41,153 nt of DNA from Candidatus Peregrinibacteria bacterium CG_4_10_14_0_2_um_filter_43_11 (GTDB taxonomy: Bacteria > Patescibacteriota > Gracilibacteria > UM-FILTER-43-11): assembly GCA_002792495.1 (NCBI GenBank), contig PFOK01000137.1, positions 1 to 41,153 of the forward strand, in the 5' to 3' direction. The number at the start of each line of letters is the position of its first letter. Position 1 is the stretch's first letter. Below the pieces are notes generated by a model. The model was not told where the DNA came from and searched no databases. It was given only the letters and a program-made list of their open reading frames with translations. Shown piece by piece: positions 8,453 to 16,002 of the stretch. The translations under genes were made by a program, and so were the position numbers.

Positions 8453-8461
8453 TGCTATAAT
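8453..8461 (+). promoter_or_regulatory. Extended -10 promoter of the DUF4012 gene
   Basis: TGC-TATAAT is a consensus extended -10 element, 21 bases upstream of the ATG at 8483. No good -35 is visible at 17 bases, which extended -10 promoters do not require. It diverges from the dehydrogenase promoter at 8355-8363. Confidence 0.6.
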
Positions 8462-8482
8462 ACCCCCGTTAATTAAAAAAAT

Positions 8483-10210
8483 ATGCAAACAGGTTATAGC
8501 CCTTACCAAAACAAACAGACAAAAAAACGGGGGAAATTCTTTAAAATACCGTTCGTATCCGCGGGTTGGAAAAAATGGTTACTCCTTGCGGGAGGCATTT
8601 TATTCGGACTTTTGTTCGTGGTTTATCTGGAAATGGGGGAACTCCGCTTTTTCGCAAATCATTATTTACGGCTCACTTTTTTTAGCAAAAATTATCTGAT
8701 CTTGTTCCAAAATAATTACGAACTGCGCCCGGGAGGCGGCTTTATTACGGCGTACGGAAATCTGGACACGTTGCTCGGTTTTCCACGGCAGATCAGCTTC
8801 CACAATTCTTACGATATCGAAACAGCAAACCGCGTTACTCCTCCTTACCCTCAACAGGAATTGTTGGGGAATGAATGGTACCAGGGGTATACCTTTAGGG
8901 ATGCGAACTGGGATGCGGACTTCCCCGGCGCAACAAAAACGTTGATTGATTTTTATCAAAAACAATTCCCTAAAAAAGATGTGGATGGAATCATCGTTGT
9001 TAATTTTAGCGTCATCGAAGACCTGGCAAAAAAACTGGGAAATGTGGAATTGAACGGTAAAAAAATCACTCCGGAAAATCTGTTCAACGAGATGGAATTC
9101 GCGGTGAACAATGTGGATAGGCACGACGGGAAAGCGTTGCAGGAACGAAAAAACGTATTGGAACAATTGGCAGGTCAATTGATGAAAAAAATCAAATGGA
9201 ATCCGCTTGATTCAAGAAAGGTAATTGTGGAAAGTATTCACAAAAAAGACATTTATTTTTGGTTCAAAGGCAATGGGCTCGAAGAAAAAATCGTAAAAAA
9301 GGGATGGGGCAACACCTTGCAGGTACCGGAAGGAAGTGATTTTTTGGCGGTAAATCTGGCCAATTTGGGGAGTAAAAAAGCCGACCGTTACGTGCAGACA
9401 GAAATCCATGATTACGTGAACATCACCAAAGAAGTACCGGAAGTAACGACGGAAGTGACACTGCGTTTTCCGGGGTTTTTAAACACGTACAGCGATGATT
9501 ACAAAGGGTATTTGCGCGTTTATATTCCGGGAAACGCGACAGTAAAGAACAGTCCGACAGACAGCATGATTGAAAAAGAAGATGACCGAACGTCGATTGG
9601 CACAAAAATCATCATGCCGGCAGGCAGTAAAACCGTGCTGAGTTACACGTACTCACTTCCCCGAACATACGTGACGGAAGGCCAATACAAATTGCGTGTG
9701 ATCAAACAATCCGGCACCGAAATGGATTACAGCATCACGGTTGAAACCCCCGAGGGAACGTTTGCCGATAGCGAGGATTTTTCCACGCGTGAAAACCGAG
9801 CTGTTTTTACAGGCAAAATCCCATCAGACAAAGATTTTGAGTTACAGATCCTGCCTGACAAAACGCCGCCTTACCCCATTGAACAGGAATTTGAGGATTT
9901 GAACACAATTAAAATTTATTGGAGTGAATCGATGGACAACACCTCAACAAGCGACGCCTTACATTATGTCATCCGTGACACGGATGAAAAAAGCGAAACT
10001 CACGACGACGCCAAGGTAGTGTATGCCGAAATGGTCGAACCGACCGTAACACGATTGGAGTTGAGCGGAATGACCGCGCAAAGCTTGGAGCGCTACAAAA
10101 TAGAACTTAAAAACATTCGCGACGGTGCCGGAAATGAAATTTTGCCCAACCCAAAAGAAATCACGGTAGTACAGCGGTTTAAAACGAAAGAAAAATCAGA
10201 AGAACAGTAA
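8483..10210 (+). CDS. DUF4012 domain membrane-anchored protein
   Basis: A 575-residue protein with a basic N-terminus, one transmembrane helix (about residues 31-49) and a large domain predicted to lie outside. The signature NNYELRPGGGFITAYG (77-92) identifies the DUF4012 family, common in CPR bacteria and some actinobacteria and of unknown biochemical role; surface or cell-envelope function is usually assumed. The C-terminal third contains repeated beta-rich stretches (FELQILPDKTPPYP, NTIKIYWSESMD) resembling an Ig-like or fibronectin-like module. The gene has its own extended -10 promoter. Its 3' end overlaps a convergent RAYT transposase remnant by 15 bases. Confidence 0.85.
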   Translation: MQTGYSPYQNKQTKKRGKFFKIPFVSAGWKKWLLLAGGILFGLLFVVYLEMGELRFFANHYLRLTFFSKNYLILFQNNYELRPGGGFITAYGNLDTLLGFPRQISFHNSYDIETANRVTPPYPQQELLGNEWYQGYTFRDANWDADFPGATKTLIDFYQKQFPKKDVDGIIVVNFSVIEDLAKKLGNVELNGKKITPENLFNEMEFAVNNVDRHDGKALQERKNVLEQLAGQLMKKIKWNPLDSRKVIVESIHKKDIYFWFKGNGLEEKIVKKGWGNTLQVPEGSDFLAVNLANLGSKKADRYVQTEIHDYVNITKEVPEVTTEVTLRFPGFLNTYSDDYKGYLRVYIPGNATVKNSPTDSMIEKEDDRTSIGTKIIMPAGSKTVLSYTYSLPRTYVTEGQYKLRVIKQSGTEMDYSITVETPEGTFADSEDFSTRENRAVFTGKIPSDKDFELQILPDKTPPYPIEQEFEDLNTIKIYWSESMDNTSTSDALHYVIRDTDEKSETHDDAKVVYAEMVEPTVTRLELSGMTAQSLERYKIELKNIRDGAGNEILPNPKEITVVQRFKTKEKSEEQ

Positions 10211-10426
10211 GCTTTCATCCAGCCACTCACCATGCTCTGGATTCAAAAATGTGTATTTCCAATCCTCCGGCATGTGGTGTTTATTGATTTTCCACCAAAG
10301 GTGGATCAGCCTTTGGCTGAGGTACTCAAGGTATTTGAGGTGAATGATAAAATCATGTTCATTCCGGATGATGTGGTGGGGAAACGATGGGGGTATTTTT
10401 GATGAAATTGTTTCAATGCCCTGCAC
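10196..10426 (-). pseudogene. RAYT (REP-associated tyrosine transposase) C-terminal remnant, copy 1
   Basis: The translated fragment carries HHIIRNEHDFIIHLKYLEY and MPEDWKYTFLNP, matching the C-terminal part of REP-associated Y1 transposases (DH.IRNE.D....Y, then PEDW.Y). The catalytic HUH motif and Tyr are absent. Compared with the second copy at 38932-39213 it lacks about 35 bases (the WHKSFHDH segment) and has about 30 extra bases containing CCAAAGG-N8-CCTTTGG. It overlaps the 3' end of the DUF4012 gene, just as copy 2 overlaps the HAD gene. It is a decayed element, not a functional transposase. Confidence 0.6.
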
Positions 10427-10740
10427 AATCTCAAATTTTCGATGAATATTTCACAAAATATCGGTTCACAAAAGAAGGGATGCCAATTTTTGGCATTTGA
10501 GCTGATAAAATAGAGAATACGCTTCTGCCCGCCCGTACCGAACAGGTATGTTCGGGTGGGACTGTTACGGTGTTTTTTCTTCGTGTCGCTTATTCATCTT
10601 ATTATCTAAGGTCTGAGGGAATACAAAAAATAAAAAACCAATTACACCACAATGCAGTTATTTCCCCATTCAAAATAATGTCTTTTTCTAAAAAAATGGG
10701 TTACAATGAAAAATCAAATTATTTCTTAATATAAAACATT
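10427..10740. other. Non-coding stretch before superoxide dismutase
   Basis: No convincing gene. It contains a small perfect hairpin ATGCCAA-TTT-TTGGCAT (10480-10496) without a U-run, and the REP-like hairpin at 10525-10560. The rest is A/T-rich. Possible but unconvincing -10 elements for the following gene are TACAAT (10702-10707) and TAATAT (10727-10732), neither with a good -35. Confidence 0.5.
10525..10560. repeat. REP-like hairpin, copy 1
   Basis: G/C-rich imperfect palindrome: CCCGC (10528-10532) pairs with GTGGG (10556-10560, one G-T), and CCGAACA (10538-10544) pairs with TGTTCGG (10549-10555) around GGTA. Its first 16 bases, CTGCCCGCCCGTACCG, match 14 of 16 with the element at 38263-38278. 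Both copies accompany RAYT remnants, as REP sequences do. Confidence 0.6.
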
Positions 10741-11319
10741 ATGGAACATCCCATCAAAGATTTTAGTCACCTTATCGGCAAGCTCGATGGCATGAGCGTC
10801 AACCAAATCGAAGCGCATTTGGGATTGTATGCCGGGTATGTAAAAAAACTGAATGAGATTGAAACCAAGCTACAAAACGCCGATCGTGCGCTGACCAATT
10901 ACAGCTACGGCGAGTACAGCGAGCTCAAAAGAAGGGAGGCCGTCGCTTTTAATGGTGCCTACCTGCATCAGTATTATTTTGAAAACCTAACGGCAGAAAC
11001 CACAACGCGTTCCGCGGAATTAGAAGGCGCGCTGGTGGATTCGTTTGGATCGATAGACGCTTACTTAACGGACCTAAAAGCTTCCGCGACAGCCACTCCG
11101 GGTTGGGTAGTGACCACCAAAAGTGAAGTGGACGGAAAACTGCATAATTATATGATGTTTGAACACCACATCGGTTTTCCGGTTCGCCAAAAAATCGTTT
11201 TGGCGCTCGATTGTTGGGAACACGCGTTCATGATCGATTACGGCACAAAAAAAACGGATTACCTGGAAACCTTTTTGCGAAACGTGGATTGGAACGTGAT
11301 GAACGAACGATTGAAATAA
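10741..11319 (+). CDS. sodA: Superoxide dismutase, Fe/Mn type
   Basis: A 192-residue iron/manganese superoxide dismutase that converts superoxide to oxygen and hydrogen peroxide in the cytoplasm (no signal peptide). The metal ligands are visible: His26 (EAHLGLYAGYV), His76 (NGAYLHQYYF), Asp157 and His161 (LDCWEHAFMIDY). In the second coordination sphere the usual Gln is replaced by His142 (FEHHIGFP), the same spacing to the Asp ligand (15) as His145 in the mycobacterial enzyme. The metal cannot be assigned safely from sequence. The gene stands alone between a REP-like hairpin and the dnaJ control region, and suggests exposure to oxygen despite a fermentative metabolism. Confidence 0.93.
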   Translation: MEHPIKDFSHLIGKLDGMSVNQIEAHLGLYAGYVKKLNEIETKLQNADRALTNYSYGEYSELKRREAVAFNGAYLHQYYFENLTAETTTRSAELEGALVDSFGSIDAYLTDLKASATATPGWVVTTKSEVDGKLHNYMMFEHHIGFPVRQKIVLALDCWEHAFMIDYGTKKTDYLETFLRNVDWNVMNERLK

Positions 11320-11334
11320 ATCGAATCTGAATTT

Positions 11335-11370
11335 CCAATGGGTTCACCAATGGGCTTACCAATAGGATAG
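11335..11370. repeat. 12-bp periodic repeat, three units
   Basis: Three tandem 12-base units: CCAATGGGTTCA, CCAATGGGCTTA, CCAATAGGATAG. The same periodic motif appears inverted at 16952-16994 and at 38073-38096. It lies between the stop of superoxide dismutase and the dnaJ promoter. Confidence 0.6.
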
Positions 11371-11378
11371 AATCCCCC

Positions 11379-11407
11379 TTGAAACTCAAGCTATTTTTGA
11401 GTACAAT
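11379..11407 (+). promoter_or_regulatory. dnaJ promoter with an inverted repeat in the spacer
   Basis: TTGAAA (11379-11384), 17 bases, TACAAT (11402-11407): a good vegetative-sigma promoter. The spacer is filled by the inverted repeat ACTCAA-N7-TTGAGT (11384-11402), which would place a dimeric repressor exactly over the RNA polymerase site. It is not a CIRCE element (no TTAGCACTC-N9-GAGTGCTAA). Confidence 0.7.
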
Positions 11408-11446
11408 TCACAAGCTGGAACTCCGACAGACAAGTTTCAAGCTTCA

Positions 11447-11482
11447 AGTCCGATGCAAGATCGGACTCTGACATTACGTCAG
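11447..11482 (+). promoter_or_regulatory. Tandem hairpins in the dnaJ leader
   Basis: Two adjoining perfect hairpins in the predicted 5' leader: AGTCCGAT-GCAAG-ATCGGACT (11447-11467) and CTGAC-ATTAC-GTCAG (11468-11482). They end 27 bases before the start codon. A role as RNA thermometer, stabiliser or second operator is possible; the sequence alone does not decide. Confidence 0.6.
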
Positions 11483-11509
11483 AATTTCCAATTTCCAATT
11501 TCAAATTTC

Positions 11510-12628
11510 ATGGACTATTACAAAGCGCTTGGTGTCGAAAAAAACGCCAGTGAAACGGAAATCAAAAAGGCGTACCGCAAACTCGCACAGCAATGTCATC
11601 CGGACAAAGGGGAAGGAGGAGACGAAAAGAAATTTAAAGAAGTAACTGAAGCGTACGAAATTTTAGGCGATAAACAAAAACGAGCCCAGTATGATCAATT
11701 CGGAAGCGTTGACAAAGGGGGGGGTGGATCCGGCTTTGGCGGATTTGAAGGTTTTGATTTTGGAGGTTTTCAAAACGTTAATTTTGATTTTGGCGGCAAT
11801 TTCGGCGACATTTTCGATACTTTTTTCGGCGGAGGCGGAGCCAAGGGCAAGCAAGCAAGAGAAAGTCGAGGGAGCGATATCGAAATTGTCATTCAATTGG
11901 ATTTTGAAGAAGCCGTTTCCGGGACCACAAAAGAAGTGAATTTATCGCGTTACGAAAGCTGCACTCATTGTGAAGGCAAAGGGAATGAACCGGGCAGTAA
12001 AATGGTCACCTGTAATGACTGTCAGGGAACGGGTCAGAAAGTAAAAATCCAACGCACCCCGCTGGGGCAAATTCAAACATCCGCCGTATGTAGCACCTGC
12101 GGAGGAAATGGAAAAACCCCCGAAAAAAAGTGTACCACGTGTAGGGGGGAAGGCAGAATATTAAAAGATGGCATCATTAAAATCAAAATACCGATAGGCA
12201 TTCATGACAAAGCCGTGTTAAGACTAACCGGTAAAGGCGAAGCCGGCATGCAGGGCGCGTCCCATGGTGATTTGTTCGTCCACATCAGCATCACCCCAAG
12301 CAAAACGTTTGAAAGAATCAAAGATGATATTCACACCACTCAACACGTTCATGTATTGCAGGCGGTTTTAGGCGATGAAATAAAGGTGAAAACTATTTAT
12401 GACGAAACCATTTTAAAAATCCCACAGGGAACGGAAAGTGGTAAAGTATTCCGGTTGAGGGGAAAGGGAGTGACCCGAGTGGGAAGCAGTGAAAAAGGAG
12501 ATCATTATGTCAAAATCATTGTGGATATTCCGGAAAAACTTTCCAAAAAAGAACGGGAATTATACGGTGAGCTCATCAAAGAAAGTGGTTTAAAAATCAC
12601 CCCTCAAAATAAAAGTATCTTCGGGTAA
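11510..12628 (+). CDS. dnaJ: Chaperone protein DnaJ (Hsp40)
   Basis: A 372-residue type I J-protein. The J domain (residues 1-70) has the HPDKG loop (His30-Asp32) that stimulates DnaK ATPase; a Gly/Phe-rich linker follows (GFGGFEGFDFGGF). Four CxxCxGxG zinc motifs come next (CTHCEGKG, CNDCQGTG, CSTCGGNG, CTTCRGEG) and then the C-terminal substrate-binding beta domains. I chose the ATG at 11510 because MDYYKALGV is the canonical start; an upstream ATG at 11453 lies inside a leader hairpin. Neither dnaK nor grpE is adjacent, so the gene is transcribed alone from the promoter at 11379-11407. Confidence 0.96.
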   Translation: MDYYKALGVEKNASETEIKKAYRKLAQQCHPDKGEGGDEKKFKEVTEAYEILGDKQKRAQYDQFGSVDKGGGGSGFGGFEGFDFGGFQNVNFDFGGNFGDIFDTFFGGGGAKGKQARESRGSDIEIVIQLDFEEAVSGTTKEVNLSRYESCTHCEGKGNEPGSKMVTCNDCQGTGQKVKIQRTPLGQIQTSAVCSTCGGNGKTPEKKCTTCRGEGRILKDGIIKIKIPIGIHDKAVLRLTGKGEAGMQGASHGDLFVHISITPSKTFERIKDDIHTTQHVHVLQAVLGDEIKVKTIYDETILKIPQGTESGKVFRLRGKGVTRVGSSEKGDHYVKIIVDIPEKLSKKERELYGELIKESGLKITPQNKSIFG

Positions 12629-12709
12629 GCGGCCTCATGACCCCTTGTCTTTCGGGTAGGGCTATGATAAAAGTAAACGGTGCATTTAAAAAAACATAAT
12701 ACGATTTTG

Positions 12710-13945
12710 ATGAAAAAAGATACCTACTTCAGTCAAGAGAAATCCACTATTCCAAAATATATCGGGATGGTGATTTTAGTGGTGTTCATCTTTTTATTCG
12801 GATGGCACGCGGGAGTCAATCACATGCAACAGAGCAAAATAAATCCTCCAAAAAACAGCAGTACCAACATGAGTGGAGAACTGGAGCAAATGAACATGCA
12901 ATTGTTCTGGGATATCTGGAGCATGCTTTTCGCAAAATACGTTGATCCGCATGTACTCGATTCACAAAACATGATTTATGGTGCGATTCACGGCATGGTT
13001 TCTTCGTTGAATGATCCCTACACCACATTCATGACACCAAAAGAGAACAAAGAATTCCAGAATAACCTGGAAGGAAATTTGGAAGGAATCGGTGCCGAAC
13101 TGACGCTAAAAGATGGAATGCTGACGATCGTTTCCCCACTAAAAGGCTCCCCTGCCAAAAAAGCGGGCCTGATGCCCGAAGATGTGATCTATAAAATCAA
13201 CGACGAAATGACAACGGATCTGACTCTGGAGCAGGCCGTAATGAAAATACGAGGAACCAAAGGAACTCCGGTAACGCTATCGATTCTACGAAAGGGACAT
13301 AAGGATCCTATTGAAATCAAAATTATCCGAAATGTGATCAATATCTCGAGCGTGGAATGGAAAATGATTGATGACTTCGCACTGATTGAAATCAATCAAT
13401 TCGGCAACCAATTGAATCAAGAATTCAACAAAGCTATCAATGACGTTCTTTCCAAACGCCCCAAGGGAATGATTTTGGATTTACGATTCAACGGAGGAGG
13501 ATTTTTAGATGGCGCGGTGGACATCACGTCCGAGTTCCTCGAAAAAGGATTGGTAGTGAGTATCAAAAGAAGAAACCCACAGGAAAATGAAGATATTTAT
13601 GTAAACGGAAAGGCACGGCTCGCCAATGTTCCACTCGTTGTATTGATCAATAAAGGAAGTGCTTCAGCTTCAGAAATTGTCGCGGGTGCGATTCAGGATC
13701 ACAAGAGAGGACGGATCATAGGGGAGACCAGTTTCGGCAAAGGAACGGTTCAGGAGGTAATCAATTTGATTGGTGGATCCAGTTTAAGAGTTACCGTGGC
13801 AAAATGGTACACTCCCAATAATGTGAATATCAGCGAAACAGGCATCACACCTGATGAAATGGTAGAACGTACCACGGAAGATTACGAAAAAGATAATGAT
13901 CCTCAATTGGACGCATCCATTAATTACCTAAAAAATGAGAATTAG
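12710..13945 (+). CDS. ctpA: C-terminal processing peptidase, S41 family (CtpA)
   Basis: A 411-residue membrane-anchored serine protease. One transmembrane helix at about residues 18-33 places the rest outside the membrane; a PDZ domain (about 110-205; GIGAELTLKDG and SPAKKAGL) binds substrate C-termini; the S41 catalytic domain follows. The catalytic Ser319 (NKGSASASEIVAGA) and Lys344 (ETSFGKGTVQ) form the Ser-Lys dyad. Length and order are those of CtpA/CtpB proteases, which trim or degrade envelope proteins. I chose the ATG at 12710 over one at 12680 because the basic start MKKDTY directly precedes the helix. TATGAT at 12663-12668 may be part of its promoter but lacks a properly spaced -35. 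Confidence 0.94.
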   Translation: MKKDTYFSQEKSTIPKYIGMVILVVFIFLFGWHAGVNHMQQSKINPPKNSSTNMSGELEQMNMQLFWDIWSMLFAKYVDPHVLDSQNMIYGAIHGMVSSLNDPYTTFMTPKENKEFQNNLEGNLEGIGAELTLKDGMLTIVSPLKGSPAKKAGLMPEDVIYKINDEMTTDLTLEQAVMKIRGTKGTPVTLSILRKGHKDPIEIKIIRNVINISSVEWKMIDDFALIEINQFGNQLNQEFNKAINDVLSKRPKGMILDLRFNGGGFLDGAVDITSEFLEKGLVVSIKRRNPQENEDIYVNGKARLANVPLVVLINKGSASASEIVAGAIQDHKRGRIIGETSFGKGTVQEVINLIGGSSLRVTVAKWYTPNNVNISETGITPDEMVERTTEDYEKDNDPQLDASINYLKNEN

Positions 13946-14006
13946 AGCGTTTTTTAGAAACCTCACGCCGGAGCAGTTCTCATCAGCCTGACAGTCATTC
14001 CGGCAA

Positions 14007-14052
14007 GTACCCCCTCCGCGCTCTCCCTAACGGGGGGAGTGTTAACGGGTAC
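14007..14052. terminator. Nested inverted repeat between convergent genes, possible bidirectional terminator
   Basis: Outer arms GTACCC (14007-14012) and GGGTAC (14047-14052) enclose an inner hairpin CTCCC (14023-14027) / GGGAG (14035-14039). It lies in the 168-base gap between ctpA and the convergent DUF192 gene, which otherwise holds nothing recognisable. There is no long U-run on either strand, so the terminator role is tentative. Confidence 0.35.
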
Positions 14053-14113
14053 CGATACACGCATCGAAAACGTGAGACAAATACCGAGAAACAAGGGGAA
14101 TTGTATAAGCGGA

Positions 14114-14626
14114 TTAAAGCGGCTTCTCAAGGATAAGGCGATCGCCAACAGAAACGCGATGCGCTTTGGCATACCCACCGGAGACCTCCAATACATAGCG
14201 TACAGGTGTGGGAGGAATATAACGGGGGCAAACAGTATTAACAAAACAGGGGGAAGCCTCATATTCGATATGTTTGATTTTAAGGTCCTCTCCAATAAAC
14301 AAGAGATCCAAAGGAATCAACATGTTTTTCATCCAAAAGGCCACCAAATGAGGCTTGGTATAAGCAAAAAGCATGCCTTCATCCTCAGGCAACGCTTCCA
14401 CTTCCATGAGTCCATTGGCATGCTCTTCAGGGGTATTAGCGACATCAACGTTCAAACGATGTTTGGCGGAAGGGGTTTTAATATAAACCACCTCAGTGCC
14501 GTAATCGGCTCCATTGAATAAAACAATGTTGGTACTGATCGCAAGGAGTAAAAAGGAGCTGATTCCGACCGAAATAAAACCTTTCGTCAGGTGCCTCCAG
14601 TGATTTCTGAAAAAAGAAAACATCAT
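14114..14626 (-). CDS. DUF192 family protein, membrane-anchored
   Basis: A 170-residue protein with one N-terminal hydrophobic helix (about residues 18-36), probably a membrane anchor or uncleaved signal. The remainder matches the DUF192 (COG1430) family: NTPEEHANGLMEV, LPEDEGMLF, FWMKNMLIPLDLLFI, and PCFVNTVCPRY before a YVLEVSGG strand. The family is widespread, its structure is a small beta-barrel, and its function is unknown; an extracytoplasmic location is likely here. It starts 9 bases after the O-methyltransferase gene and is last in a seven-gene minus-strand run. Confidence 0.9.
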   Translation of the reverse strand: MMFSFFRNHWRHLTKGFISVGISSFLLLAISTNIVLFNGADYGTEVVYIKTPSAKHRLNVDVANTPEEHANGLMEVEALPEDEGMLFAYTKPHLVAFWMKNMLIPLDLLFIGEDLKIKHIEYEASPCFVNTVCPRYIPPTPVRYVLEVSGGYAKAHRVSVGDRLILEKPL

Positions 14627-14635
14627 GGTAAATAA

Positions 14636-15196
14636 TTATTCTTTATATAATAGCATAATTCCATCCCCCTCGTCAACTGGTAAGACGACTCTTTCATAAC
14701 CCGAAACCCCCTGAATATTTTTATGAAACAAAGCGGTTTTCTCGGGGAAAGCGAGAACATCATCAAAAACAACAACCGCGTGATCGGCTAAGCGAGGCTC
14801 AACAGCCACCCAAAAATCCCAATAATCACGCTTTTGCCCATCCACAAAAACAAAATCGAAAGTTTGATTGAGCTGAGAAACAACTTCGATAGCGTTACCA
14901 AACTGAAAATCAACCATGGAACCAAAACCCGCTTCCGCGAGATTGGAAACAGCCGACTCAAAGGTGGGTTTGCTCCAGTCGATCGCTGTGATTTTAGCAC
15001 CAACCTCTCGCGCCGCCTCCGCCATCCAAAGTGTCGAATACCCATTCGCGCATCCGATTTCGAGAATACGTTGAGGTTTTTTTATTTTGACCATCATATT
15101 CAAAAACCGCCCCACTGTTTCAGTCACATTGGGGATGTCGTTTTCGACACCAAATTGTTTGAGTTTTTTGAGGTAAGAAAGAAGTGAAGAATCCAT
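14636..15196 (-). CDS. O-methyltransferase family protein (class I SAM-dependent)
   Basis: A 186-residue Rossmann-fold methyltransferase. Motif I is ILEIGCANGYSTLW (44-57), followed by an acidic strand end (ITAIDWSKP), and DFVFVDGQKRDYWDF corresponds to the metal- and substrate-binding region of the COG4122 / methyltransferase-3 family. These enzymes methylate hydroxyl groups of small catechol-like compounds or, in some bacteria, tRNA (the TrmR group). The substrate cannot be assigned here. It sits between the orphan HATPase gene and DUF192 with short gaps, so it is probably co-transcribed. Confidence 0.85.
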   Translation of the reverse strand: MDSSLLSYLKKLKQFGVENDIPNVTETVGRFLNMMVKIKKPQRILEIGCANGYSTLWMAEAAREVGAKITAIDWSKPTFESAVSNLAEAGFGSMVDFQFGNAIEVVSQLNQTFDFVFVDGQKRDYWDFWVAVEPRLADHAVVVFDDVLAFPEKTALFHKNIQGVSGYERVVLPVDEGDGIMLLYKE

Positions 15197-15246
15197 CAGA
15201 TAAAATTAAAATATCACCACTTTCGGTACACAGCTATAATTTCGGA

Positions 15247-15978
15247 TTAATCAGATAAACCCGAACTTTTCACTTTTTTTAAAGGCAGGGTCAAAAAAGA
15301 GACCGCACCCTGCTCACCATCCTCCCTATTTTGTATACTTATTCGCCATCCTCGGGGGTCCGCATTGTCTTTTTTGAAAAGATAGAAAAAAAGACCATTA
15401 CCCCCTTGGTGCAATCGCCCTTTAGCAGTCTGCTTGCCTGCGGAGATGGTGAATTTCTCACGTCCTATTTTTTCAAGATAATCCGACCGAATTCCAATAC
15501 CATTGTCTTTCATGGCGATTCGTAAGCAAGTATTTCCCCCTTCCATCAAAACACTGGAAGAAATTTGTATATCATAAGGAACTTGCCCACCTTCTCTGTA
15601 ACCGATGTGCCTAATCGCGTTCGTAGCGGACTCCTGAAGCCACACCTTAATAGAGTGCTCAACTTCCCCAAAACCATTGTCTTCTATTAAAAAACCTTCT
15701 GGAACGCGCGCTAGAATCTGAAGAACAATCTCATCAGTGTTCTCCCCTATCACCAACTCACGCAAAGCATCATCCGGACTCATGATCCCGGTGCTAGTAC
15801 GAAATAGAGTGGATTCGCTCAACGCGACTACAGAAGCTCTGGCCTCCTCCACCGATTTAGATCCCTCCAAAATTCCGTCATCATCTTTCATGGAAGCGTA
15901 TAAATCTCCATCTCCCAATTTAACGACTGATCCATCAGCATGTTCTTGGATATCCACTGATTTTAAATGTGAATCCAT
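15247..15978 (-). CDS. Orphan histidine-kinase-like ATPase (HATPase_c) protein
   Basis: A 243-residue protein with a GHKL ATPase domain in the C-terminal half: N box ESATNAIRH (Glu116, Asn120), G1 box DNGIGI (158-163), G2 box HQGGNGLFF (190-198). There is no DHp phosphoacceptor His domain, no transmembrane segment and no receiver-domain partner nearby, so it is not an ordinary sensor kinase. The first 100 residues are acidic and not recognised. It could be an anti-sigma-factor-like kinase or a divergent cytoplasmic regulator. It is 24 bases after the PPC-domain gene. Confidence 0.8.
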   Translation of the reverse strand: MDSHLKSVDIQEHADGSVVKLGDGDLYASMKDDDGILEGSKSVEEARASVVALSESTLFRTSTGIMSPDDALRELVIGENTDEIVLQILARVPEGFLIEDNGFGEVEHSIKVWLQESATNAIRHIGYREGGQVPYDIQISSSVLMEGGNTCLRIAMKDNGIGIRSDYLEKIGREKFTISAGKQTAKGRLHQGGNGLFFYLFKKDNADPRGWRISIQNREDGEQGAVSFLTLPLKKVKSSGLSD

Positions 15979-16002
15979 ATGAATAATAAGTAACGCGAAA
16001 AA

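Noticed and set aside
11335..11370. CRISPR array
   Set aside because: The 12-base tandem units have no longer constant repeats or unique spacers and no cas genes are nearby.
11379..11407. CIRCE/HrcA operator at dnaJ
   Set aside because: The inverted repeat lacks the TTAGCACTC-N9-GAGTGCTAA consensus; arms and spacing differ.
12645..12668. ctpA promoter TTGTCT / TATGAT
   Set aside because: The two elements are only 12 bases apart, too short for a normal promoter; left as a mention only.
13963..14295. 110-codon minus-strand frame at the end of the DUF192 gene
   Set aside because: It overlaps DUF192 in another frame for most of its length and has no conserved motif.
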